Source: Deltaproteobacteria bacterium (GTDB taxonomy: Bacteria; Myxococcota; Kuafuiibacteriia; Kuafuiibacteriales; Kuafuiibacteriaceae). From it: 64,000 nt of DNA. Position 1 is the stretch's first letter. Every line of letters starts with the position of its first letter. Position numbers and translations under genes: made by a program. The notes beneath the pieces are model-generated. The model worked only from the letters and a program-made list of their open reading frames with translations, ran no database searches and was not told the origin of the DNA. Positions 25,476-34,251 of the stretch are shown piece after piece. The stretch lies in the NCBI GenBank assembly GCA_016713425.1, contig JADJPE010000005.1:310001-374000 (forward strand). Reading direction: 5' to 3'.

Positions 25476-26714
25476 CTAAGACACCCGCACCAACGCATCT
25501 TGAATCAGCTCGGCAAGACGAACGCTGGGCGGCGGCGAATGGCCGCCTCGCACGAGCCGAATGCACGCATCGAGACCTTCCGCCCGCCCATAAACCAAGA
25601 AGAGGCTCGTCATCGCGGTCTTTGCGTCACTCACACCGGAATCGAGGATCATCTGAGCGGCCTCGAGGTGGCTTCGATCATGATGATCGAGAATTTCGGG
25701 TCGATTCACCGTCCGCATCATCGTCAAGTATTTCGTATAGTCCTCGAGGTGGTCGCGCACGCTGGCCCAGCTCTCCGCGCCGGCACGAGCACGGGCCAAG
25801 TGAAGTCGAAAGAGGATCGCAGCCTTTCGGTCCGAAGGCTCGAGAATAGCATAGGCCGGCGAGGCCGCGAACCGATTCATTCTTTCCTCGACGACCGAGA
25901 CGAGCTGGGGCAAATCTGCGTCGATCTGCTGAAAGGCCTCGTTGTAGAAATCGAGATCGTGATCGAGGTCGACAATGCAAGCTCGGATGGTCAACGCACG
26001 CGTCGTCGCGCTCGCATAGCGCGGAAGCAGTTCCTCTATCGGCTCTTCACTGAAGGCATGGAGAACAGACGCCATGATCGCCTCGAGGCACTCCGTACAG
26101 TTCCGCTTGAAGTCGTGGAGCTCTCCGAGAAGGAACCACCGATCCGCCACAATGCGTGGGTTTCTGAGCTTCTCACCAAACTCGATGAAGCTCCGCTCCA
26201 GGATGTCGGTCAGCCCCGCAACGGCCTCCGCGATCGCCTCTGAGACTCGGGAAGAGGCCAGCGACACAAGATCGTCGATCTGTTGCGCGCGCGGCTTCGA
26301 CCCTCGTGTGGCCGATGAGTCGAAGAGCGAAGACTCGTCGACTCCGGGGTTGGCCGAGATGGAGACCCCGAGATCTACGTGATCACCCGAAAAGTCGTCG
26401 AACTCATCCAGAACGAAGTCGCTCGGCGCCTCCTCCCTCACCGGGAAAATGCGCAGCAGAACATCGCATGCGCTCCGCACCGCCTTCATGAGGTCACGCA
26501 CCTTGGGTGCCAACGCGTTCCACGTCGCTAGGTTGGCGGTCTCGAAGACATCGGCCATCTCGTGCTCGCACAGCTCGAGACCATCGACCACCTCCAAGGC
26601 CTCAGTACAGGCATGCAAACTCTCCTCGACCTTGTCGCGCAGGGAGTCGTCCTCGATATCCTGAATGATATCGAGCGTACGTGACCCGAGAGGTTCGTCG
26701 AGATCGAAGGTCAT
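25476..26714 (-). CDS. Protein of unknown function, helical, FHA-kinase-linked
   Basis: The protein has 412 residues from ATG 26714. I do not recognise the family. It is predicted largely helical and acidic, with no signal peptide or membrane segment, and no catalytic motif is evident. A stretch of about 60 residues (90-150) is Asp/Ser-rich and probably disordered, and splits an N-terminal helical bundle from the main C-terminal helical region. It lies about 100 bp downstream of the FHA-GAF kinase gene on the same strand and may be co-transcribed with it. The 3' end abuts the transposase remnant, but the reading frame looks intact. Confidence 0.65.
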   Translation of the reverse strand: MTFDLDEPLGSRTLDIIQDIEDDSLRDKVEESLHACTEALEVVDGLELCEHEMADVFETANLATWNALAPKVRDLMKAVRSACDVLLRIFPVREEAPSDFVLDEFDDFSGDHVDLGVSISANPGVDESSLFDSSATRGSKPRAQQIDDLVSLASSRVSEAIAEAVAGLTDILERSFIEFGEKLRNPRIVADRWFLLGELHDFKRNCTECLEAIMASVLHAFSEEPIEELLPRYASATTRALTIRACIVDLDHDLDFYNEAFQQIDADLPQLVSVVEERMNRFAASPAYAILEPSDRKAAILFRLHLARARAGAESWASVRDHLEDYTKYLTMMRTVNRPEILDHHDRSHLEAAQMILDSGVSDAKTAMTSLFLVYGRAEGLDACIRLVRGGHSPPPSVRLAELIQDALVRVS

Positions 26715-26818
26715 GCCGATCACCGCGCTGCCATCAGACTATCACGCTCGGTTCGTGGTGCGCAGGAGGTCGAAGGGCGTCGGTCTGCGACCTTCGATCA
26801 CCGGGCCCGAGTTCGGCG

Positions 26819-28702
26819 TCAGTCGTCGAATTCGCTGACCGGAAGCGCCATTTTGAACACCGTCCCTCCGTCGACGCCGGACGCGAAAGTCAAAGAACCA
26901 CCGTGGTCTGACACGATTTTCTTCGAGATATCGAGCCCCAGCCCCAGGCCTGACCCCGGTTTCGTACTGAAGAAAGGATCAAATATGCGCTGTCCCACGC
27001 TCGGTGGGATTCCGGGTCCATTGTCGACCACTTCGACCACGGCCCACCCCGATGCAGGCGCAGGCGCTGACGCTGCGGAAGCAGGCACGGGCGCTGAGCC
27101 GGACGCCGACGCTGGGTCGGACACGGGCGCCAAGCCGGACGCCGACGCTAGGTCGGACCCGGGCGCCGAGCCGGACGCGGACGCGGACGCTGACGCTGAC
27201 CGCGGGTGCAAGTCCCACGCGCTGGCCTCAGCCGAGAGAACGCGCACCAGAACCCGACCGCCCTCGTCGGAAACCGCCTCCGCCGCGTTTCGGATGAGAT
27301 TCACGAGCACCTGCCGGATGCTCTTCTCATCGACCTCGACGACCGGTCGATCGACCACCTCGACGGCAACCTGAATACGAGCCACCGCCCGGTCGCACTT
27401 CAAGAATCGTACAACGCCCTCGACGATGCGCCCCAGATCGTGAACACCCAGTTCATAGCTCGTTTGAGATCCACTGACGAATGCACGCAGTTCGCTCACG
27501 AGATCCAGAATATGCTGCTGAGCTTCGTGCATGATTTCGGCCGACGCCTGCACCTCGGCGTCGTCCGGATATTTGCGGGCGATCAGACTGGCCAACATGA
27601 AGGGGCTGAGATGGTTCTTGATCTCATGGGAGATTCCGGCCGCGAAGCGCCCCACCGCCGCCATCCGCTCGGCATGAATCAACCGCTCCTGAGTCGCCAC
27701 GAGATTCGCTTGCGCCTCCTCAAGGGCCCGAATGGTCTCCTCGCGGCGCTGAGCGAGTCGAAGATTGTCGAGTGCAACCCCCACCGTCGAGGAGACGATC
27801 GTCAGGAAGTCGAGGTCGGCCTCCGTGAACCGAGCCCCAAGATGGCTGCTTTCGAGTTGGATCAATCCAATCGCGCGCGGCCCGACTAAGATCGGCACCG
27901 CCATCAGCGATCGGGTCTGGCTCAGGAGCAACGACTCGGCGGCCTGAAACCTCGGGTCGGACGCCGCATCACCGCAGAGCACCGCACAACGCTCGGCGAG
28001 AACATGGTGAGCGACGGTCTGGCTCACACGCACCGGGCAGTCGGCCGTCGATATGCGAGGCGGATGCGAACCATGTCGAACGACCTCGATGACCGGATCT
28101 TCGTGTTCGTCGAGGAGCGCCACGAATCCGCGATCGGCGCCACCGAGTTGGAGCATCCAATCGAGCACCTGGCCCAAGACTTCGTGGGGATCGGTGAGCC
28201 GTTGGATGCTGGTCGAGATCTGATGAAGAACCGCGAAATCACGCGCCTTTCGGAGGAGCGGCGCGAACCGCTCCGCGCTCACGTCGAGGAGCGTGTCATC
28301 GCCAAGACCAAAGGCCTCGTAGTACTCCTCGATCGGGGGAACGCTCGTCCCCGGCACGCGTTCGTAACCACGGACTTCCTTGATGAGGTCTTGGTGCGCA
28401 TCCTCGGCTACGCCTTCACCGACATGGACACGAAAACGCGTTCGGCCCATGGACACGACGTCACCCTCTTTGAGCTCACACTTTCGAAGACGACGCTCAT
28501 TGACCCGCGTGCCGTTGGGACTCCCAAGATCCTCGACCCAGAGCTGGGCCCCGGCGACGACGAGGCGCGCGTGATGGCGGCTCAACCGTTGGTCGGGTAT
28601 CGAGACGTCGCAATCGTCGGCGCGCCCAACGACCATCGACGCGGTGCAAGGGAAGGAAGAGCCTTCTCGCGGACCACTCAAGGCCACCAGTGTGTACGTC
28701 AT
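26819..28702 (-). CDS. FHA-GAF sensor histidine kinase
   Basis: The protein has 627 residues. The domains in order are an N-terminal FHA domain (about 1-95, with RLSRHHARL and GSPNGTRVN) that binds phosphothreonine, a GAF sensor domain (about 155-310), HisKA with the acceptor His in GISHEIKNHLSP, and a HATPase domain (NLIRNAAEAV, VDNGPGIPP, GLGLGLDISKKI). The FHA domain suggests input from Ser/Thr kinases, a common myxobacterial link. A Ser/Ala/Pro insert of about 50 residues (500-550), coded by tandem repeats around 27055-27205, splits the ATPase domain between N and G1 boxes. Its start codon follows an 11-12-bp repeat array in the leader. Confidence 0.9.
   Translation of the reverse strand: MTYTLVALSGPREGSSFPCTASMVVGRADDCDVSIPDQRLSRHHARLVVAGAQLWVEDLGSPNGTRVNERRLRKCELKEGDVVSMGRTRFRVHVGEGVAEDAHQDLIKEVRGYERVPGTSVPPIEEYYEAFGLGDDTLLDVSAERFAPLLRKARDFAVLHQISTSIQRLTDPHEVLGQVLDWMLQLGGADRGFVALLDEHEDPVIEVVRHGSHPPRISTADCPVRVSQTVAHHVLAERCAVLCGDAASDPRFQAAESLLLSQTRSLMAVPILVGPRAIGLIQLESSHLGARFTEADLDFLTIVSSTVGVALDNLRLAQRREETIRALEEAQANLVATQERLIHAERMAAVGRFAAGISHEIKNHLSPFMLASLIARKYPDDAEVQASAEIMHEAQQHILDLVSELRAFVSGSQTSYELGVHDLGRIVEGVVRFLKCDRAVARIQVAVEVVDRPVVEVDEKSIRQVLVNLIRNAAEAVSDEGGRVLVRVLSAEASAWDLHPRSASASASASGSAPGSDLASASGLAPVSDPASASGSAPVPASAASAPAPASGWAVVEVVDNGPGIPPSVGQRIFDPFFSTKPGSGLGLGLDISKKIVSDHGGSLTFASGVDGGTVFKMALPVSEFDD
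27055..27205. repeat. In-frame repeats (GACGCCGACGCT-type) inside the FHA-GAF kinase gene
   Basis: Imperfect repeats with nested 6-, 12- and about 36-bp periods code for Ser-Ala and Ser-Gly-Ser-Ala-Pro runs on the minus strand, within the HATPase domain. Confidence 0.8.
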
Positions 28703-28720
28703 CGTCGCCGCCCGCCGAAT

Positions 28721-28801
28721 CTCACGCCAAATCTCACGCCAAATCTCACGCGGAAGCTCACCCGAAGCTCACCCGAAGCTCACCCGAAGCTCACGCCGAA
28801 T
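28721..28801. repeat. Seven 11-12-bp tandem repeats (CTCACGCCAAAT / CTCACCCGAAG) in the kinase leader
   Basis: The array begins 19 bp upstream of the FHA-GAF kinase start codon (28702, minus strand) and ends 15 bp from the MFS transporter stop region (28816). It includes three perfect 11-bp copies. It fills nearly all of the gap between the two genes. Confidence 0.9.
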
Positions 28802-28815
28802 CTATCGGTGGCGCC

Positions 28816-30315
28816 TCACCCTTGACCAGCCCCACCTGCAGTCGCCGGTGTGGGCGCGGGGGCTGGTTGAGCCTCTTCCGACCGTGCGTTGTCCCGCGCC
28901 GAACGTCTGGACGGCAGTGCATTCCAAATGCGAACCGAAAGAAGGATCCCGATCACGACGAAGGGCAACATGAAGACAGGCCAGAAACGCCACTCGCTTG
29001 GGTCGCGCGCCGCCTCACCGGTCGGTGCAAGCTGACCGATGACCAAGTACTGAAGGGCCGTCCCGAGGTACACGAGACCGTCGACCAACCCCACGGCGGT
29101 TCCGGTGTTCCGTGACCCACCAAAATCGGCGGTGGATGTGCCCGAGAGGATCCCGTGCACACCGATGACGCTCATCGAGATCAAGACGACGCTTCCGCCG
29201 ACCATCCATTGGCTCGAATCGAGTGTAGCCGCCATGGTGACCACCCCCGCGCCCATCACGACGTAGAGGAAGGCCGCCATCGGTGCTCGACGTGACTGAA
29301 AGAAGCGGTCCGAGGCCCATCCCGTGAGGAAGGCCCCGATCACTCCGGCGCCGAGGAGCAAAAGACCCCAGTTGCGGGTGACAAAGAATTCGCCATAGAT
29401 CCCCGTCTCTTTGGCGAAGATCGGGTACCACTGCATCGTCCCGTTCCGGAGAACGCCGGTGCAAAACTCGATCGCGCAGATCACCAGAAGAACCGGGTGG
29501 GTCAAGATGCGAACGAAGACTTGGAAGGTCGAAAGGACTTCGCCCGGCGCGGCAACCGACGACTCGCCCGTGTCAAAGTCCTCATACCCAGCCTCCTTGG
29601 GCGTGTTGCGGAGGAAGAGGAAAAGAACCGCGAGGAGCACGGAGAGAAACACGGCCGGCGTAAAGAAGATCCACCAGTTCGCATCCACACCCTGGCCACC
29701 AACGCCGAGCGCCCAAGCAAAGACGTGCGCGATCGCGCCCATGTCGGTGTCAAGCTGGGCTCTCGTCGCTTGAACGACCGCGTACCCCCAGTCGAAGGCA
29801 AAGTAGATGCCGGCGGTGATCATGATGCCGAAGATCGTCGAGAACGACCCGCGCTCGCGCACATGGAACCACGGAGCCTTGACGGTGACGATAGCGACCG
29901 CTCCGAACGATTGGAAATACATGTTCAGCGCATAGAGAACCATCAACGCCGAATAGACAGATACGCCGAGCACCTGTCCCTGGGCGCCATCGGCGCCAAG
30001 CAAGGCACACCCCATCAACACGTTCATGATCAGCGCGCCCGCAACCGCGATCAGCATGACGCGTCGTCCACCCACCCGATCGGTGAGCGGCCCGTTGATC
30101 ACGAACGCCAGACCATAGACGACGGTCCCAACCGCGGAGATCTGTCCAAACTCGGCGCTCGTCATCAGATGGCCGAGCGCATTCTTGGCGACCGTTAGGT
30201 TGTACCGGCCCATGTACAAGAACGCGTAGGCGAGCCCAAGCGGGAACCAGTTGAGCACGCGCCGCGCGCGGAATGAGGTGCTGTGAAGAGGAAGCGCCGA
30301 CACGAGATAGGCCAT
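28816..30315 (-). CDS. MFS transporter, organophosphate:phosphate antiporter (GlpT/UhpC)-like
   Basis: The protein has about 499 residues with roughly twelve membrane segments. The region YAFLYMGRYNLTVAKNAL near the N-terminus and the loop GPLTDRVGGRR match the OPA subfamily, whose members exchange glycerol-3-phosphate or hexose-phosphate for phosphate or act as sugar-phosphate sensors. The C-terminal tail is Ala/Pro/Thr-rich and cytosolic. I chose ATG 30315; an alternative at 30339 adds eight residues. It lies between the CBS gene and the FHA-GAF kinase gene, all on the minus strand. The substrate cannot be named. Confidence 0.82.
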   Translation of the reverse strand: MAYLVSALPLHSTSFRARRVLNWFPLGLAYAFLYMGRYNLTVAKNALGHLMTSAEFGQISAVGTVVYGLAFVINGPLTDRVGGRRVMLIAVAGALIMNVLMGCALLGADGAQGQVLGVSVYSALMVLYALNMYFQSFGAVAIVTVKAPWFHVRERGSFSTIFGIMITAGIYFAFDWGYAVVQATRAQLDTDMGAIAHVFAWALGVGGQGVDANWWIFFTPAVFLSVLLAVLFLFLRNTPKEAGYEDFDTGESSVAAPGEVLSTFQVFVRILTHPVLLVICAIEFCTGVLRNGTMQWYPIFAKETGIYGEFFVTRNWGLLLLGAGVIGAFLTGWASDRFFQSRRAPMAAFLYVVMGAGVVTMAATLDSSQWMVGGSVVLISMSVIGVHGILSGTSTADFGGSRNTGTAVGLVDGLVYLGTALQYLVIGQLAPTGEAARDPSEWRFWPVFMLPFVVIGILLSVRIWNALPSRRSARDNARSEEAQPAPAPTPATAGGAGQG

Positions 30316-30408
30316 ACCGCAAACGCACCGGCTCGCCACCGGTCATACGGGTGACGCCGTTCGGCGGAATGCGCAGCCCAAAGGGGCCGTCACGTTCGTG
30401 TCACGAAG

Positions 30409-30924
30409 CTACGACGGGTTTCCCTTGTTCGCGACCCGCTCGGACACCCGCCCCCGCGCGGCGGTGCGAGCATCGTCGCCGAGCGAGAACAAATCGCCCG
30501 TCTGGGCCTCGAGCGCGCGAGCCGCAAGCTCGACGAAGTCGCCTTCGGTGAGAATGCCGACGACGACGCCGTCGACGACCACCGGCAAGCAACCGTACTT
30601 CGCGCGCTTCATCACGCGTGCGGCGTGCTCGGCCGTATCTTCGGGGGCAATCGTACAGACAGCGGTCGTCATGACCTGCGCCACTGGAATGGCCTGCATG
30701 AGTGACGCCTCTTCAGCGGGAGAGACCTCGGCGAAGACGCTCACCTGAGCCCTGAGCAGATCTGCCTGGGTCACGAGCCCCAGAAGCTTCTTTGACCGCG
30801 TCACCACCGGCAGATGATGAATACGCGCCGCAAGCATCAGCTGCTCAGCCGCATCCAGCGTCTCGTTTGCGCCGATCGTGACCACTTCGGTCGTCATGAG
30901 ATCTCGGACCTTCACACGACTCAT
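30409..30924 (-). CDS. CBS-domain pair protein
   Basis: The protein has 171 residues. It starts at ATG 30924 with GGGAG in front. Two CBS repeats fill it: residues 3-65 (VRDLMTTEVVTIGANETL, IHHLPVVTRSKKLLGLVT) and about 85-140 (VAQVMTTAVCTIAPEDTA, YGCLPVVVDGVVVGILTEGDFV). Such stand-alone pairs bind adenine nucleotides and tune partner proteins. The gene is divergent from the FHA-kinase-receiver hybrid, and 198 bp separate their starts. The partner is unknown; the neighbouring signalling genes are candidates. Confidence 0.9.
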   Translation of the reverse strand: MSRVKVRDLMTTEVVTIGANETLDAAEQLMLAARIHHLPVVTRSKKLLGLVTQADLLRAQVSVFAEVSPAEEASLMQAIPVAQVMTTAVCTIAPEDTAEHAARVMKRAKYGCLPVVVDGVVVGILTEGDFVELAARALEAQTGDLFSLGDDARTAARGRVSERVANKGNPS

Positions 30925-31122
30925 CTTCGCTCCCTTTCGCGGTAGGTTGTCCTTCACCCTGTGAAATCGAGAGCCCTTTCGTCAAGGCTGCGGACGCGAT
31001 CGGTGACCGACTGTTGCGCAACCCCGCGAGACTCGAGTATCCCACATCACCCGAGGCAGGCCCTTGCGAATTTTCGAGGGATCGGTCTCTCGACGCGTGC
31101 GCGGCCGAGGTACAAGCAAACT

Positions 31123-32778
31123 ATGACTTTGAACGACATCCCCGAGGAACTGTTCGAGTACACGTCCGACGTCGACGAAACCGTCACCGGAATCGTTCGC
31201 AACGAACTCATCGAATCCGAGGAAGACGCAGGCGTCGTGGTTCTGACCGGCGATCGTCCGGGTCGAGCGTATCGCGTGAGCCGCGAGATCACGATCGGCC
31301 GCGCGCCCGACAACGACGTCAACATACGACTGCCCGACGTATCCAGACGTCATGCCCGCATCTGCGCGCTCGGGCGCGACGGCTATTGGCTCGAAGACCT
31401 CGACAGCCACAACGGGACCACCGTGAACGGCGAGCCCATTCGACGCCGCGCCCTCGTCTTCGGCGACCGGATCACGATCGGCAAAAACACGATGCTCCTT
31501 TTCACGCAGCACGATCCGATCGAAGAGCGCCTGCGTCAAAGGCAGCGCGTGGAGATGATCGGACGGCTGGCGAGCGGTATCGCCCACGATTTCAACAACC
31601 TGCTCGGCACGATCACGACGAACGTCAACTATCTGACCCAAATCAGTCGGAGCCAGCTCGAAACGCCCGGGGATTTCAACGTCGTCTTGGACGACATCAA
31701 GATCGCCGTGAAGCGCGCGTCCGAAATGACGAAGAAGCTCTTGGTGTTCGCACGCCCCACGCCTTACCAAGATCAGCGCCTCGACCTTGCGGAGGTGATT
31801 CAGGAGACAGCCGGCATCACGCAAAGAACGTTCGGCTCCAAGTTCTCGATCGAGCGTGAAGTCGGACCGGATGTCTTCGTTTGCGGCGATGGTTCCCAAA
31901 TGCACCAGCTCTTGATGAACCTCATCATCAACGCGCGCGACGCCATGCCCGACGGCGGTCGCATTCGAGTTTCGGCCCGAAAGGAGGTCGGACGCGCCCC
32001 CCATGCTTCACCGGGACTCGAGGCGTCTGTGGTCATCAAAGTGGCCGACTCGGGGCAAGGCATGGATGCAGCCACCCAGGCACGTCTCTTCGAGCCCTTC
32101 TTCACGACGAAACCCCAGGGAACCGGACTCGGGCTCGCGACCGCTGCCCGCATCGTAGATGAACACGGCGGCGACATTTCGGTCGAGAGCTCGCCTCAGC
32201 GTGGATGCACATTCACCATCGTATTGCCCGCGGCAAGCGCCGTTGAGAGTCTATCACCCGCAAGACCGAACATGGCGGCGATGAGCGCATCCGCGCATGC
32301 ACGCGACGCGCGCGGAGCGACGAAAAGCACATCGGAGATTGACCGAGCCGCTCCTTCCGACCACCCGGAGCACCCGGAGCATGCGGCGTACAGCCCAATC
32401 TCGGCCGCCCGAGGACTGCGTATTCTCTTGGTCGACGATGAAGACCTCCAGCTTCGAGGAAGCAAGCGACTCCTCGAAGAATGTGGGCATTCAGTCATCC
32501 CAACCCGTTCGGGCGCCGAGGCCCTTGCGACGTTCAATGCCCAACGAGAAGAGCTCGACCTTGCCATGCTCGACATCATGATGCCTGGAATGTCCGGCAT
32601 CGAGGTCTGCCGAGCCATCAAGCAGAAGGCTCCCGACTTCCACGTCCTTGGATTGTCTGCCTGCACCGACATCGAAAAGCTTCGCGAGATGGAATCGGCT
32701 GGCGCCGAAGCCCTCCTCTACAAGCCCTTCACCCCCGAAGCTCTCGAGGCGGCCATCCGCGAAGTCATCGCCACCTGA
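31123..32778 (+). CDS. FHA-histidine kinase-receiver hybrid
   Basis: The protein has 551 residues. The frame is open further left to 30961, but ATG 31123 gives a normal N-terminus. Domains: FHA at about 38-130 (ITIGRAPDNDVNI, SRRHARI, SHNGTTVNG), HisKA of the FixL-like IAHDFNN type near residue 155, HATPase (NLIINARDAMP, VADSGQGMD, GTGLGLATAARI), a His/Ser/Ala-rich linker, and a C-terminal receiver (about 430-550) with ILLVDDEDLQ, the phosphoacceptor in AMLDIMMPGMSG and LYKPFTPE. No DNA-binding output is present, so phosphate probably moves on to another protein. Confidence 0.92.
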   Translation: MTLNDIPEELFEYTSDVDETVTGIVRNELIESEEDAGVVVLTGDRPGRAYRVSREITIGRAPDNDVNIRLPDVSRRHARICALGRDGYWLEDLDSHNGTTVNGEPIRRRALVFGDRITIGKNTMLLFTQHDPIEERLRQRQRVEMIGRLASGIAHDFNNLLGTITTNVNYLTQISRSQLETPGDFNVVLDDIKIAVKRASEMTKKLLVFARPTPYQDQRLDLAEVIQETAGITQRTFGSKFSIEREVGPDVFVCGDGSQMHQLLMNLIINARDAMPDGGRIRVSARKEVGRAPHASPGLEASVVIKVADSGQGMDAATQARLFEPFFTTKPQGTGLGLATAARIVDEHGGDISVESSPQRGCTFTIVLPAASAVESLSPARPNMAAMSASAHARDARGATKSTSEIDRAAPSDHPEHPEHAAYSPISAARGLRILLVDDEDLQLRGSKRLLEECGHSVIPTRSGAEALATFNAQREELDLAMLDIMMPGMSGIEVCRAIKQKAPDFHVLGLSACTDIEKLREMESAGAEALLYKPFTPEALEAAIREVIAT

Positions 32779-32800
32779 TGGTCGAGGGCGCGGCCCGGCG

Positions 32801-34165
32801 CTAGAGAGACTTTCCACAGAGTCCCACCGGTTCGTCAAAGCCGACCACGCCGTCGATCGGGCCGAAGCACTCGACCTCGGCATCACCATAGCGCTCGCAA
32901 CCCGTCACGGGAGCGTCTGGATCACAGGGCGTGAGACAAGCCGACTCGGCCGCGCCCAGCTGAATGCAGCGGCTTCCCGCGGCGCAGTCGAGCAACGACG
33001 TCGCACACCTTCGATGATCAGGCTGCACGCTGGCCCCTTGATCGCTTGCCGCAAAATAGAGCCACTCGGCCGGAAGGAACGGCTCGGTCACCTCGAGGCA
33101 GGCAGCCGCCGTAGCGGTCTGGCTGAACGAGATGATGGCGCAGGACGCGTTGCCCACCGTGTCTGGGCAGGGGTCAGGCACCTCGTCGCATCCGACCGAA
33201 CAGACACCCACCGACGAGGTCTCCGTCTTGGCCACGAAGCTACACGTCGCTGGCGCGTCGAAACCCAACCCGTTCGTCGCCTCACAACTCGACGTCGTCG
33301 TCCCTGTTCTCACACAGAGCTCAACGCACCGATCGATGCCCCCCAGACACAAGACGTCCGGACGCGCCTGGTCGCAGTCCCGGGTTGGATCGGAGACACT
33401 GCAGGCGCCCCCAACGCCCGTCGCGCGCGTCGCGCACAGTCCTGCCACCCTATCTTCCGAGGCCGCGAAATAGGGATTGCAGTACGGCGCCGCCGCCGGG
33501 CAATCGCCTTGAGACGCGTCGAGCGCCCGTTCGCATACTTGCGTGCACGTACCTTGATCAGGGTCCGAGTCGCCGAACCCAACATGGCAGGAGAGCCCTG
33601 CGCCACAGCCTTTGAATTCGCCAAGCCTACGACTCCCAGAACAGGAATCGCCGATCTCACCCGAGGCATTCAGGGCGCAGTGAGACACCGTATAGATCTG
33701 AGAGGAAGACGCCGACCAGAGCCATGTGTCGACACAAGAGGTGTAGGGCGCCTCGCAATCATCGGATGAGTCACAGACGCGTACACATGAGCTGACGGCC
33801 GCGGCATTCCCATCGAGCGCGGCCTCTAGATTCCACGGAATGCAGTCCAGGTCGCCGCCGCAGTCGTGAGTCTGGGTGGCCGCGTTGAACACGCACGGAG
33901 CGCCTTCGCGCCCCACGTCGGCGATCGCCGCGTCCGTAAGACTTGCGTCGGCATCCCCGGCGGAAGCATCGCCCGCGCTCGCATCGCCCGCCCCGGCGTC
34001 GGCGCCGGTGAGCGTACCACCCGGGTTGTTCGAATCATCATCGTCACTGCAGCCGAGGAGCGAGTTCGACAGCGAAGCGCACGACAGAAGATGAATCAGA
34101 AGAAGAGAAGAACGAGAGAAGTGGACACCGGACGAACGAAGCGAAACCGAAGACGAGCTGCGCAT
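32801..34165 (-). CDS. Cysteine-rich lipoprotein
   Basis: The protein has 454 residues. The signal sequence ends in SNSLLGC, a fair lipobox. An Asp/Ala/Gly linker coded by 15-bp-like repeats (about 33926-34000) follows. The body contains some 40 cysteines in short spaced pairs (CVFNAATQTHDCGGDLDC, CVRVCDSSDDC, CTQVCE), reminiscent of small disulfide-rich modules in myxobacterial surface proteins. No enzymatic motif is visible. It lies 86 bp downstream of another lipoprotein gene on the same strand, so the two may form an operon. The function is unknown. Confidence 0.75.
   Translation of the reverse strand: MRSSSSVSLRSSGVHFSRSSLLLIHLLSCASLSNSLLGCSDDDDSNNPGGTLTGADAGAGDASAGDASAGDADASLTDAAIADVGREGAPCVFNAATQTHDCGGDLDCIPWNLEAALDGNAAAVSSCVRVCDSSDDCEAPYTSCVDTWLWSASSSQIYTVSHCALNASGEIGDSCSGSRRLGEFKGCGAGLSCHVGFGDSDPDQGTCTQVCERALDASQGDCPAAAPYCNPYFAASEDRVAGLCATRATGVGGACSVSDPTRDCDQARPDVLCLGGIDRCVELCVRTGTTTSSCEATNGLGFDAPATCSFVAKTETSSVGVCSVGCDEVPDPCPDTVGNASCAIISFSQTATAAACLEVTEPFLPAEWLYFAASDQGASVQPDHRRCATSLLDCAAGSRCIQLGAAESACLTPCDPDAPVTGCERYGDAEVECFGPIDGVVGFDEPVGLCGKSL
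33926..34000. repeat. Repeat-coded Gly-Asp-Ala-Ser linker in the Cys-rich lipoprotein gene
   Basis: Repeats of the type GGAAGCATCGCCCGCGCTC code on the minus strand for a Gly-Asp-Ala-Ser-Ala module just after the lipid-anchored cysteine. Confidence 0.7.
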
Positions 34166-34251
34166 TCTAGAGGCTTATCACGCCCTCTTTCGCGCAAACA
34201 ACGCGCCCACCCGTGCAGACACGTGCGCTCAAAAGCGCACAGCAACGCCTG

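Noticed and set aside
30961..31122. Upstream extension of the FHA-kinase-receiver gene
   Set aside because: The extra 54 residues are Arg/Pro/Ser-rich without homology and would fill the shared promoter region with the CBS gene.
32648..33769. 373-codon plus-strand frame overlapping the FHA-kinase-receiver gene end and the Cys-rich lipoprotein
   Set aside because: It overlaps the end of a well-supported gene and runs antisense to a lipoprotein with a lipobox and regular cysteine pairs. No motif is seen.
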